Positions 25,313 to 30,973 of a DNA stretch of 35,112 nucleotides are shown here, piece by piece. The DNA is taken from positions 1-35,112 of the forward strand of contig CANJDH010000048.1 in NCBI GenBank assembly GCA_947473125.1, written 5' to 3'. The DNA is from Burkholderiales bacterium. Lineage in GTDB: Bacteria; Pseudomonadota; Gammaproteobacteria; Burkholderiales; JAEUOS01. The position numbers and the translations under genes were made by a program. Under the pieces are notes generated by a model. It saw nothing but the letters and a program-made list of their open reading frames with translations. It had not been told where the DNA came from and ran no database searches. Position 1 is the first letter of the stretch; each line of letters starts with the position of its first letter.

Positions 25313-25630
25313 TCAGGCGACTTCTGCGATTCGCGAAATCTTGGCGCGCCGCACCTTGGGTGCACCGGCCTTGCGGGCTTTCCACAAATCGTAGGCAGCC
25401 TGCTGCCCCAGCCAGGTGTCCGCCCTGCCGCCATTGGCGACCCCGAGCCAACCCTCGATGCGCAGCGCCATTTCCGGCGAAATGGCGGCGCGGCCATTGA
25501 GCACGCGCGACAACGCGGGGCGGGTGACGCACAGCGCCTCCGCGGCTTCGGTCACGGATAGGCCGAGAGCCGGCAACACGTCTTCACGCAGTGTGTGGCC
25601 CGGATGCGGGGGGTTGTGCATTTGCGTCAT
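25313..25630 (-). CDS. higA: HigA family antitoxin (XRE-type HTH)
   Basis: A 105-residue antitoxin with an XRE helix-turn-helix. [20 protein letters not shown] opens the domain; [35 protein letters not shown] is the typical HigA/VapI HTH. The C-terminal part, [18 protein letters not shown], follows. The ATG at 25630 has AGGAG 8 nt upstream (in ACTAGGAGCACGAACC), so unlike higB it has a standard ribosome binding site. It begins 11 bp after the higB stop. It should neutralise HigB and repress the operon by binding the promoter upstream of higB. Confidence 0.94.
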   Translation of the reverse strand: MTQMHNPPHPGHTLREDVLPALGLSVTEAAEALCVTRPALSRVLNGRAAISPEMALRIEGWLGVANGGRADTWLGQQAAYDLWKARKAGAPKVRRAKISRIAEVA

Positions 25631-25641
25631 GGTTCGTGCTC

Positions 25642-25920
25642 CTAGTGATAGTCCTGATAGTCGACCAGCACGGCATCCTGTCCCTCGAAAGTGAATGTCA
25701 GGCGCCAATTGCCGTTGACCCACACCGAGAAATGCCCTTCATGGTCGCCACCCAGTGAGTGCAGGCGCCAGCCGGGCACATTCATGTCTTCTGATGACTT
25801 GGCCAGGTCCAGCCGGATCAACTGCCGGCTCAACTTTTCAGCATGATGGGGCTGAATCCCGGCTTTGCTGCCACGCCTGAAAAAGCCCTCGATGCCTTTG
25901 TGTCGGAACGACTTGATCAT
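25642..25920 (-). CDS. higB: HigB family toxin (RelE/ParE superfamily)
   Basis: A 92-residue ribosome-dependent mRNA interferase. The family sequence is clear: [31 protein letters not shown], then [42 protein letters not shown], ending in VLVDYQDYH. The active-site histidines and the basic NWRLTF strand are present, and the length is normal. It is the first gene of the pair. A near-consensus promoter ends 6 nt before its ATG and there is no Shine-Dalgarno box, so a leaderless toxin message is predicted. Confidence 0.94.
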   Translation of the reverse strand: MIKSFRHKGIEGFFRRGSKAGIQPHHAEKLSRQLIRLDLAKSSEDMNVPGWRLHSLGGDHEGHFSVWVNGNWRLTFTFEGQDAVLVDYQDYH

Positions 25921-25955
25921 TGGCGTAGTGTATAGCGTAGCGTTACGAATGTCAA
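25921..25955 (-). promoter_or_regulatory. higBA promoter
   Basis: On the minus strand, TTGACA (25955-25950, a perfect -35) and TACACT (25932-25927, -10) are separated by exactly 17 bp. Only 6 nt follow before the higB ATG at 25920. The spacer contains GTAACGCTAC, a short GTA-N4-TAC palindrome that could be part of the HigA operator. Transcription should start at or within a base of the ATG. Confidence 0.82.
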
Positions 25956-25980
25956 AGACGTTCCCGGCAGGGGCGCTTTG

Positions 25981-26169
25981 TCAGCGGATCAAATCGCTTG
26001 GCTCATCAACGCCCCGCATCCACTCCGGCTCCGCGCCGGTGGCTGCCGCTGCCCCCAATTTCTGTTGCAGGGCTTCGGTAAACAGATCTTTGAGCGACTG
26101 CCCGTGTTCCGCCGCGAATGATTTGGCGCGGCGAAACAGCGGGTCAGGAATTTCTATCGTGGTCTTCAT
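25981..26169 (-). CDS. Orphan VapB/RHH-type antitoxin
   Basis: A 62-residue protein with an N-terminal ribbon-helix-helix domain: MKTTIEIPDPLFRRAKSFAA, then EHGQSLKDLFTEALQQKL, then AAAATGAEPEWMRGVDEPSDLIR. The RHH part is typical of VapB antitoxins, but the usual long toxin-binding tail after EPEWM-G is cut short. No toxin follows on its strand; the next gene is higB with its own promoter. The segment encoding TGAEPEWMRG is close in sequence to the one encoding SDAEPDWMQG in the fragment at 25175-25312. This raises the possibility that both are parts of one old vapB separated by higBA. Confidence 0.72.
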   Translation of the reverse strand: MKTTIEIPDPLFRRAKSFAAEHGQSLKDLFTEALQQKLGAAAATGAEPEWMRGVDEPSDLIR

Positions 26170-26230
26170 ACGCCCATGTTTCCATATTCATGGGGTCCCG
26201 GATGATGCCGGTGAGCGGTCTGGCCTATGG

Positions 26231-26293
26231 GGGGCAGGTTACGGGGTCGAACCCATCATTCCACGTTCGACCCCAACTGCCCTGACCTGCCCC
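26231..26293. repeat. Nested inverted repeat upstream of tumE
   Basis: An outer arm pair, GGGGCAGGT (26231-26239) and ACCTGCCCC (26285-26293), encloses an inner perfect 10-bp pair, GGGGTCGAAC (26243-26252) and GTTCGACCCC (26265-26274), with a 12-nt loop. The structure lies between orphan vapB and the tumE promoter, which diverge from it. It lacks a T-run, so it is not a standard terminator. Part of it (26243-26263) recurs after tumA. Confidence 0.75.
26243..26263 (+). repeat. 21-bp direct repeat, left copy (flanks tumE-tumA)
   Basis: This 21-mer begins GGGGTCGAACCCATC and ends ATTCCA. It matches the copy at 26992-27012 at 20 of 21 positions, the difference being A versus G at the sixteenth base. 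The two copies bracket the tumE-tumA module with a 749-bp period, like the boundaries of a mobile cassette. Confidence 0.8.
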
Positions 26294-26305
26294 TCATCAG
26301 GGTTT

Positions 26306-26351
26306 GTTGGAGTAGTTGACAACAATCTTGCATGTTGGTATTGTCTCCAAC
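26306..26351 (+). promoter_or_regulatory. tumE-tumA promoter with flanking inverted repeat
   Basis: The -35 box TTGACA (26316-26321) and the -10 box TATTGT (26339-26344) have a 17-bp spacer. The -10 ends 7 nt before the tumE ATG at 26352. The inverted arms GTTGGAG (26306-26312) and CTCCAAC (26345-26351) bracket the whole promoter exactly up to the start codon, a likely operator for the antitoxin. No Shine-Dalgarno box is present, so a leaderless message is predicted. Confidence 0.8.
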
Positions 26352-26648
26352 ATGAAAGCCGTTCAGCTTGTCCGCTCCCGCATCCCCTATGCTCAAGCGG
26401 CGTTTGCTGAATTGGTGCTGTGGGAATTACCCAAGCCAGTCGCGGGTTCGTCCCACCGTTTCAAGTACCGGCTTGCGTATGTAGTGGATGGAGTGTGCGT
26501 CGTTCGTTACGACAACGAGGCCGGCAAAGGTGACCACCGGCACTTCGGCAGCAAGGAAAGCATCTACCGCTTCAACACGCCGGATCAATTGATCGCCGAT
26601 TTTCAACGGGACATAACGAGGTGGAACAATGAAAACCGTAACCCTTGA
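26352..26648 (+). CDS. tumE: TumE family toxin (DUF6516)
   Basis: A 98-residue protein of the DUF6516/TumE toxin family. Family landmarks are the FAELVLWELPKPVAGSSHRFKYRLAYV block (conserved SxHxFKYRL core), CVVRYDNEAGKGDHRHFG and the C-terminal YRFNTPDQLIADFQRDITRW. The DNExGKGDHRH motif is the most diagnostic part. I chose the ATG at 26352 because MKAVQLVRSRI is a natural start and the -10 box lies just upstream. An earlier frame start at 26316 would fall on the -35 box itself. The gene overlaps tumA by 20 nt. TumE is known as the toxin of a toxin-first pair; its mechanism is less studied than HigB or VapC. Confidence 0.87.
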   Translation: MKAVQLVRSRIPYAQAAFAELVLWELPKPVAGSSHRFKYRLAYVVDGVCVVRYDNEAGKGDHRHFGSKESIYRFNTPDQLIADFQRDITRWNNENRNP

Positions 26649-26976
26649 GGTACGCGCACCCGCTGATTCAATGGGGGACTTCGTGCAAGCATGGAAGACC
26701 GGGAAGCCGCAGAAGGCTGCGCGCATCAGCTTTGCCACGCCGGAGCTGCTTTGGCAGGTGCTTACCGCCAAGCGGTGGGAATTGCTCAAAGCCCTTTGTG
26801 GAGCGGGTCCAGTCTCCATCCGCGAGGCGGCGCGCCGTGTAGGCCGTGACGTAAAGGCGGTTCACGGCGATGTGATGGCGCTGCTCAATGCCGGTGTTCT
26901 TGACCGTACAGAAGCAGGCAGCATCGAGTTTCCGTTCGAGGCCGTGAAGGTGGAGTTCCTGTTGCAGGCGGCGTAG
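26629..26976 (+). CDS. tumA: TumA-type antitoxin (HVO_A0114 family winged-helix protein)
   Basis: A 115-residue DNA-binding protein of the family paired with TumE toxins. The N-terminal part (KTVTLEVRAPADSMGDFVQAWKTGKPQ) is followed by RISFATPELLWQVLTAKRWELLKAL, then the winged-helix core GPVSIREAARRVGRDVKAVHGDVMALLNAGVLDR, and a C-terminal IEFPFEAVKVEFLL strand. It starts inside tumE with GAGGTGG upstream. It is expected to bind TumE and repress the promoter with the GTTGGAG/CTCCAAC arms. An attC-like structure follows its stop by about 15 bp. Confidence 0.87.
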   Translation: MKTVTLEVRAPADSMGDFVQAWKTGKPQKAARISFATPELLWQVLTAKRWELLKALCGAGPVSIREAARRVGRDVKAVHGDVMALLNAGVLDRTEAGSIEFPFEAVKVEFLLQAA

Positions 26977-26991
26977 TGTGCTTGTGCCGAT

Positions 26992-27012
26992 GGGGTCGAA
27001 CCCATCGTTCCA
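26992..27012 (+). repeat. 21-bp direct repeat, right copy (flanks tumE-tumA)
   Basis: The second copy of the repeat starting GGGGTCGAACCCATC, with one base different from the left copy at 26243-26263. It forms the left end of the attC-like structure that ends at 27052. Confidence 0.8.
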
Positions 27013-27052
27013 GCGGATGCGCTTCGCGGGCCGCTGAAGTCAAACGTTAAAC
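26995..27052 (+). other. Candidate integron attC recombination site
   Basis: The right end has the attC pattern: GTTAAAC (27046-27052) fits the R' consensus GTTRRRY and is preceded by GTCAAAC. To the left, CAGCGG (27011-27016) pairs with CCGCTG (27031-27036), with an inner GCG-CTT-CGC hairpin at 27019-27027. GTCGAAC (26995-27001) fits RYYYAAC with one mismatch as R''. The overall look, with a GCTTCGC centre and AGTCAAACGTT at the right end, resembles integron 59-base elements. Its place right after tumA, in the same orientation, is where a cassette's attC belongs. No integrase or second clear attC is in the window. Confidence 0.45.
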
Positions 27053-27067
27053 GCACGCCTCCACTTG

Positions 27068-28111
27068 TCAGCTTCGCATTGCGGCAACTTCACTAACGAG
27101 TTCCCCGCACCCCGCCGCCTCCAGCACCTCCATCGCGGCTTTCTGATCAGCCGCACCCAGCGCCGCAAACTCCTCACGCAGCCACCTGAGGCACTTGCCC
27201 TGGTACGGAAACGGGTTCTGCACCCAGGCGCGCCCGTCGATCTCGGTTTTGACGCGCTCGGCCCCGGCCTTGAGCGCACGCGCGTTGGCGAGCATCAGGG
27301 GCACATAGGTGCGTCCGGCTTCGGCCAGCAACGCCAGCAGCGTCGGGGGAATGGCATCGCGCGTGATCCAGTCTGCCTCAGTGGGCGCCAAGCCCGAGAG
27401 GTCTTCGGTGAGCCAGGTCCAGGTGAAGACGCGCGGTGCCTGTGCCAGGGTGATGGCAGAAGGCGTGGGGTCGAAGTGCGCCAGTTGCGTCAGTTGGCCG
27501 AAGAAGCCGAAGTCCGAGGCGCCCGGCCGTGCGCCCATGAGGTACGGGTACTGCGCAAGGTGTGCTTCAAACGCGGCGAGGAAGCGCAGGTAGCTCTGCT
27601 CGATCACTTCGGCGGTGGTGGGGTTGGAGCCAACGAAATGCAGCCGGCCGATCTGCCGGCTTGAGAACTCGGCCGCACGTTCGGCGGCCACCTCGTCGGT
27701 AGTAGTCAGCCTGCGCCAGCGCGGCAGGATGTTGCCGGATTTGGCCGCATCCGCCGCAAAGTGCCAGCGGTAGTGAAACATCGGCTTGGTGAGCCATTCG
27801 TCCGCATAGTCTTCGAGCACGCTGTCGAGAAAGCGGATCACCGGGTCTGGCGGTTGCACGCGCGGCCCGGGAAACTGCGCCTCGAAGCGCCGCAAGAGCG
27901 GCGTGGAATCGGTTACCGCTTCGAGCTTGCCTTCTGCGTTCGGCAGGTAGAAGGTGGGCAGCAGTTCCACCTTGGGCACCGGCAGGGCATCCAGCCGGGG
28001 CGAGCCGGGAATCAGCAACGAATAGGCAATGTGCCGATAGCGCAGGAGCGCCAGCATCTTGCGGGTGTAGGGGGAGCCGGGGGCGCCCTTGAGCAGCAAT
28101 GGATGATTCAT
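27068..28111 (-). CDS. Glutathione S-transferase family protein
   Basis: A 347-residue protein with an N-terminal thioredoxin-like GST domain. LLLKGAPGSPYTRKMLALLRYRHIAYSL contains the SPYTRK start of helix 1, and VTDSTPLLRRFEAQFPG is the glutathione-binding block. The helical C-terminal domain includes YLMGARPGASDFGFFGQLTQLAHFDPTP, the conserved GASDFG capping box. It is longer than classical GSTs (about 220 residues), with an extra C-terminal region containing NPFPYQGKCLRWLREEFAALG. The substrate is unknown. It lies 120 bp downstream of the Bug receptor gene on the same strand, separated by a 15-bp tandem repeat. Confidence 0.88.
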   Translation of the reverse strand: MNHPLLLKGAPGSPYTRKMLALLRYRHIAYSLLIPGSPRLDALPVPKVELLPTFYLPNAEGKLEAVTDSTPLLRRFEAQFPGPRVQPPDPVIRFLDSVLEDYADEWLTKPMFHYRWHFAADAAKSGNILPRWRRLTTTDEVAAERAAEFSSRQIGRLHFVGSNPTTAEVIEQSYLRFLAAFEAHLAQYPYLMGARPGASDFGFFGQLTQLAHFDPTPSAITLAQAPRVFTWTWLTEDLSGLAPTEADWITRDAIPPTLLALLAEAGRTYVPLMLANARALKAGAERVKTEIDGRAWVQNPFPYQGKCLRWLREEFAALGAADQKAAMEVLEAAGCGELVSEVAAMRS

Positions 28112-28187
28112 GTGCGCCCTGCCCTGTAAGCCTTGGTGCGTGCACCCCGCATGGGCAATGGCCCTGAAACCCTTGGTGGGTGCGGCT

Positions 28188-28232
28188 CTTGGCGCACCTT
28201 CCCTTGGCGCACCTTCCCTTGGCGCACCTTCC
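28188..28232. repeat. Three tandem 15-bp repeats
   Basis: Three identical units of CTTGGCGCACCTTCC lie at 28188-28202, 28203-28217 and 28218-28232. The last base is also the final base of the Bug receptor's stop codon on the minus strand. The array sits in the 120-bp gap before the GST gene. Perfect identity suggests recent expansion. It makes no obvious hairpin and is far too short for a CRISPR array. Confidence 0.9.
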
Positions 28233-29209
28233 TATTCGACCTTGATATTGCCGTCGGTGACGACCTTCTTCCACAGCGCGATATCTTTCTTGATCAGCGC
28301 GGCAAACTGGTCCGCCGAGCCACCTGCGGGTGCGACACCATCGGTCTCAAGCTTCTCGACCGCCTCCTTGTTGGCCAAGGCCGCAGCCACTTCCTTGTTG
28401 ATGCGGTCTACGATGGCCTTGGGCACGCCTTTGGGTGCAATCAGGCCGTGCCAAAGCACCGCCTCGTAACCTGGCAGGCCAGCCTCGGCGATCGTCGGCA
28501 CCTTGGAGAAGGTGGCACCGGTGGCGCGCTTCGAGGTCGTCACGCCCAGGGCCACGAGCTTGCCGGCATCAACGTGCGCATGGGCTGACGCGGGGCTGGA
28601 GAAGAACACATTGGTCTGGCCGGAGATGGTGTCGGTGAGTGCAGGTGCCGTGCCCTTGTAGGGCACGTGGGTCATCTTGATCTTGGCGGTGCTCGCAAAA
28701 TATTCGCCCGCCATGTGGGTCACGCTGCCGAGCCCGGCTGAAGCGAAAGTGATCTCGCCCGGCTTGGCCTTGGCGCGCTCGATCAGCTCCTTCACGGTCT
28801 TGACGCCCAGCTTGGGGTTGGCGAGCAGCACCATCGGCCCTTGCGATATCTGCGCGACTGGCGTGATGTCGGTGATCGGGTCAAACTTGAGCTTGAAGAT
28901 CGACGGGTTCACCGCATAGCTCGACGCGATCAGGATGAAGGTGTAGCCGTCGGCCGGCGCCTTGACGCCCAACTCGATGCCGAGCAAGCCGCCCGCGCCG
29001 GGGCGGTTGTCAACCAGCACGGTCTGGCCGAGGCTCTTGGTGAGCTTGTCGGCGATGAAGCGGCCGATGAAATCGGAGCCGCCGCCGGGCGCAAACGGCA
29101 CGATGATCTTGATCGGCTGGTTCGGATAGGCCGGCTGCGCCTGGGCGGCAAACGCGGCCAGACCCACAAGAGTGGCGCAGGCGCTTGCAATGACGCGGCG
29201 TAAATTCAT
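28232..29209 (-). CDS. Bug/TctC family substrate-binding protein (third)
   Basis: A 325-residue periplasmic Bug receptor. The signal peptide NLRRVIASACATLVGLAAFAAQAQ is followed by the family start YPNQPIKIIVPFAPGGGSDFIGRF, then VDNRPGAGGLLGIELGVKAPADGYTF, TFASAGLGSVTHMAGEYFA and THVPYKGTAPALTD. GAGGAG upstream of the ATG at 29209 supports the start. It begins 10 bp after the DapA-like gene, so the two are one operon and the ligand may be a precursor of that enzyme's substrate. No permease genes adjoin it. Confidence 0.94.
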   Translation of the reverse strand: MNLRRVIASACATLVGLAAFAAQAQPAYPNQPIKIIVPFAPGGGSDFIGRFIADKLTKSLGQTVLVDNRPGAGGLLGIELGVKAPADGYTFILIASSYAVNPSIFKLKFDPITDITPVAQISQGPMVLLANPKLGVKTVKELIERAKAKPGEITFASAGLGSVTHMAGEYFASTAKIKMTHVPYKGTAPALTDTISGQTNVFFSSPASAHAHVDAGKLVALGVTTSKRATGATFSKVPTIAEAGLPGYEAVLWHGLIAPKGVPKAIVDRINKEVAAALANKEAVEKLETDGVAPAGGSADQFAALIKKDIALWKKVVTDGNIKVE

Positions 29210-29219
29210 GAACGGCTCC

Positions 29220-30140
29220 TCAATGGTTCAGTTGCTTGATGCGCGCTTCGAGGCGCGCCATGAGGCGCTCCACTTCGGCGCGGTCTTTGGGGTTTAGCTT
29301 CGGGCCCGGTGCGCGCACACGATCGCACTTGATCGCGCCGCGCTTCATCAGCGCGTATTTGCGAACCGCCAGGCCCACGCCCGGCTGCATCTCCTGCATG
29401 ATCAGCGGCAGGCAGGCGTCAAACACGTCTTCGGCGGCGTCGAGCTTGCCGGCCTTGAACAGGTCGTAGGTCTTGACCAGCAAGTCGGGATAGGCAAAGC
29501 CGGTCATGGCGCCGTCGACGCCGCGCTCGAGCAACTGCGAGTATTGCGCGCCGCCGTTGCCGATCAAAATCGATACGCGCCGCCCGCCGTCGGCTTCGGC
29601 CTCGCGCAGCTTGGTGATCTTGTTGTTGCCCGGCCAGTCTTCGTGCTTGAGCATCACCATGTCGGTAAAGTCGGCAATCATCTTCACGATCAGCGGTGTC
29701 GACATGAACACGGTGGTCGCGGCCGGAAAATCCTGCAGCACCCAGGGAATGCCCCTGAGGCCGCGCGCCACCTGCTCGTAGTAGGCGTAAATCTGTTCGT
29801 CGGTCTTGAGGCCGGCGGGAGGTGCAATCATCACGCCGGCAGCGCCGGCATCCATGACACCCTTGGAGAACCCGAACAGGTTGTCCAGGCCGGCTGCGCT
29901 GGCACCGACGATGATCGGCACCTTGACGCGCGCCAGACAGGCCTTGACGAAAGCCATGCTTTCGTCGCCGGCCAGCTTGGGCGCTTCGCCCATGATGCCG
30001 AGGATGGTCATGCCGGTGACGCCGCAGCCGATATAAAAATCCATCAGGCTCGCGGTGGAGTCGTGGTCGAGCGCGCCAGAGTCGGTAAAGGGCGTGGCCG
30101 AAATGACATACATGCCGGCGGCAGAAGCGTTCAAGCGCAT
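29220..30140 (-). CDS. Dihydrodipicolinate synthase/N-acetylneuraminate lyase family protein
   Basis: A 306-residue TIM-barrel aldolase/dehydratase of the DapA superfamily. The start is GMYVISATPFTDSGALDHDS, followed by the GVTGMTILGIMGEAPKL phosphate/carboxylate-binding loop (usual form GTTGE). The Schiff-base lysine is in VMLKHEDWPGNNK. The barrel tyrosine region is changed to VLQDFPAAT in place of YNxP, so it is probably not true DapA but a sugar-acid or keto-acid aldolase/dehydratase. I chose the ATG at 30140; the frame extends to a TTG at 30188, which would overlap the predicted -10 box. It is first in the operon with the Bug receptor. Confidence 0.87.
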   Translation of the reverse strand: MRLNASAAGMYVISATPFTDSGALDHDSTASLMDFYIGCGVTGMTILGIMGEAPKLAGDESMAFVKACLARVKVPIIVGASAAGLDNLFGFSKGVMDAGAAGVMIAPPAGLKTDEQIYAYYEQVARGLRGIPWVLQDFPAATTVFMSTPLIVKMIADFTDMVMLKHEDWPGNNKITKLREAEADGGRRVSILIGNGGAQYSQLLERGVDGAMTGFAYPDLLVKTYDLFKAGKLDAAEDVFDACLPLIMQEMQPGVGLAVRKYALMKRGAIKCDRVRAPGPKLNPKDRAEVERLMARLEARIKQLNH

Positions 30141-30171
30141 GGCGGCTTTCAAGGTGAGGTGGGGATGCCGA

Positions 30172-30177
30172 ATTGTA
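30172..30177 (-). promoter_or_regulatory. Possible -10 box for the DapA-like/Bug operon
   Basis: TACAAT on the minus strand (30177-30172) lies 31 bp upstream of the ATG at 30140. The nearest good -35 sequence, TTGATA, belongs to the adjacent 13-bp repeat array but is only 15 bp away. The call is therefore tentative. Confidence 0.4.
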
Positions 30178-30192
30178 CCGGCCGCCAAGATG

Positions 30193-30231
30193 TATCAACC
30201 CGGCGTATCAACCCGGTGCATCAACCCGGCG
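30193..30231. repeat. Three tandem 13-bp repeats in a divergent promoter region
   Basis: The units TATCAACCCGGCG, TATCAACCCGGTG and CATCAACCCGGCG lie at 30193-30205, 30206-30218 and 30219-30231. They sit between the divergent DapA-like and ABM-domain genes. On the minus strand each unit carries GGTTGATR, a -35-like TTGATA/TTGATG. Copy-number change would shift promoter spacing, or they could be regulator sites. Confidence 0.85.
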
Positions 30232-30246
30232 CGTTCACCAGGCGCC

Positions 30247-30282
30247 TCGACGGAGCTGCAAGACGGACCTACAATACAAGCC
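30247..30282 (+). promoter_or_regulatory. Promoter for the ABM-domain gene
   Basis: TCGACG (30247-30252) as -35 and TACAAT (30270-30275) as -10 have a 17-bp spacer. The -10 ends 7 nt before the ATG at 30283, the same near-leaderless layout as in the toxin-first TA modules. Confidence 0.55.
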
Positions 30283-30906
30283 ATGATTGCGCTTTTCTTC
30301 GAAGTCACGCCGCGCCCCGGCCAGTATGACCGCTACCTGGCCATGGCGGCGGCCCTCAGGCCAGGGCTCGACGCACTTGGCGGCTGCCTGTTCATCGACC
30401 GCTTTCGCAGCCTGCAGGACGCAGGCCGCATCCTGTCGTTTCAGATCTGGCGCGACGAAGCCGCCCTCACCGCGTGGCGCGTACACGAAGCCCACCACCG
30501 CACCCAGGAGGCCGGGCGCGAGGCGGTGTTTTCCGACTACCGCTTGCGCGTGGCGCAGGTGATTCGCGCCGAAGAGCCGGGCAAACCGGCATGGCAGCCG
30601 CAACGCCTGTCGGCATGGAACGACCCCGCGGCCCGGCCGCCGCGTTTTTGCGTGATTACCGAGTCGACCAGCCCTGACTTTAACGCGCCTGCCGAATGCC
30701 CGCACGAGCGCTTCGAGAGCATCAACCGCGCCGGCGAGTTCGCCCATCTGGTGACGGTGCCGGACTATGCAACCGCCCTCGAGGTCACCGAAAACTGCCG
30801 CATCGGTGCACCGGCGTATCGCTTCCGCGTGTGCGAAGTCGAACGCGATTACGGCATGTTCGAGCGCGCCGAGGCGCCCCAGTACTACCCGCCGGTGCAA
30901 CGCTGA
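30283..30906 (+). CDS. Antibiotic biosynthesis monooxygenase (ABM) domain protein, double length
   Basis: A 207-residue cytoplasmic protein. The first 100 residues form an ABM-like ferredoxin fold: IALFFEVTPRPGQYDRYLAMAAALRPGLDALGGCLFIDRF, then ILSFQIWRDEAALTAWRVHEAHHRTQEAGR. The W-H-x-HH pattern is common in this family. The second half (FCVITEST, then FESINRAGEFAHLVTVPDYATAL) may be a degenerate second copy. Such proteins act as small oxygenases or stress-related dimers, and no substrate can be given. The ATG at 30283 follows a TACAAT box by 7 nt and lacks a clear ribosome binding site. Confidence 0.78.
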   Translation: MIALFFEVTPRPGQYDRYLAMAAALRPGLDALGGCLFIDRFRSLQDAGRILSFQIWRDEAALTAWRVHEAHHRTQEAGREAVFSDYRLRVAQVIRAEEPGKPAWQPQRLSAWNDPAARPPRFCVITESTSPDFNAPAECPHERFESINRAGEFAHLVTVPDYATALEVTENCRIGAPAYRFRVCEVERDYGMFERAEAPQYYPPVQR

Positions 30907-30923
30907 GGCAGCGCGAGTTGCCG

Positions 30924-30956
30924 GTCCGGAAATGGCGCGTGGCGCCGCTTCCGGAC
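30924..30956 (+). repeat. Inverted repeat after the ABM gene
   Basis: GTCCGGAA (30924-30931) and TTCCGGAC (30949-30956) are exact inverse arms with a 17-nt loop that itself contains GGCGC/GGCGCC. It lies 18 bp after the ABM-domain stop and just before a TACACT (30960-30965) upstream of the EamA gene. There is no T-tract, so it is either a weak terminator or an operator. Confidence 0.5.
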
Positions 30957-30973
30957 GGCTACACTGGGGCCCG

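Noticed and set aside
26316-26351. Longer TumE starting at 26316
   Set aside because: Its start codon would be the TTG of the -35 box, and the added residues encode the promoter region rather than family sequence.
28188-28232. Possible CRISPR or other spacer array
   Set aside because: The three 15-bp units are directly tandem with no spacers, and no cas genes are present. The same reasoning applies to the 9-bp and 13-bp arrays.
29419-30198. Alternative minus-strand frame of 259 codons overlapping the DapA-like gene
   Set aside because: It is an Arg-rich shadow of the aldolase frame without any domain.
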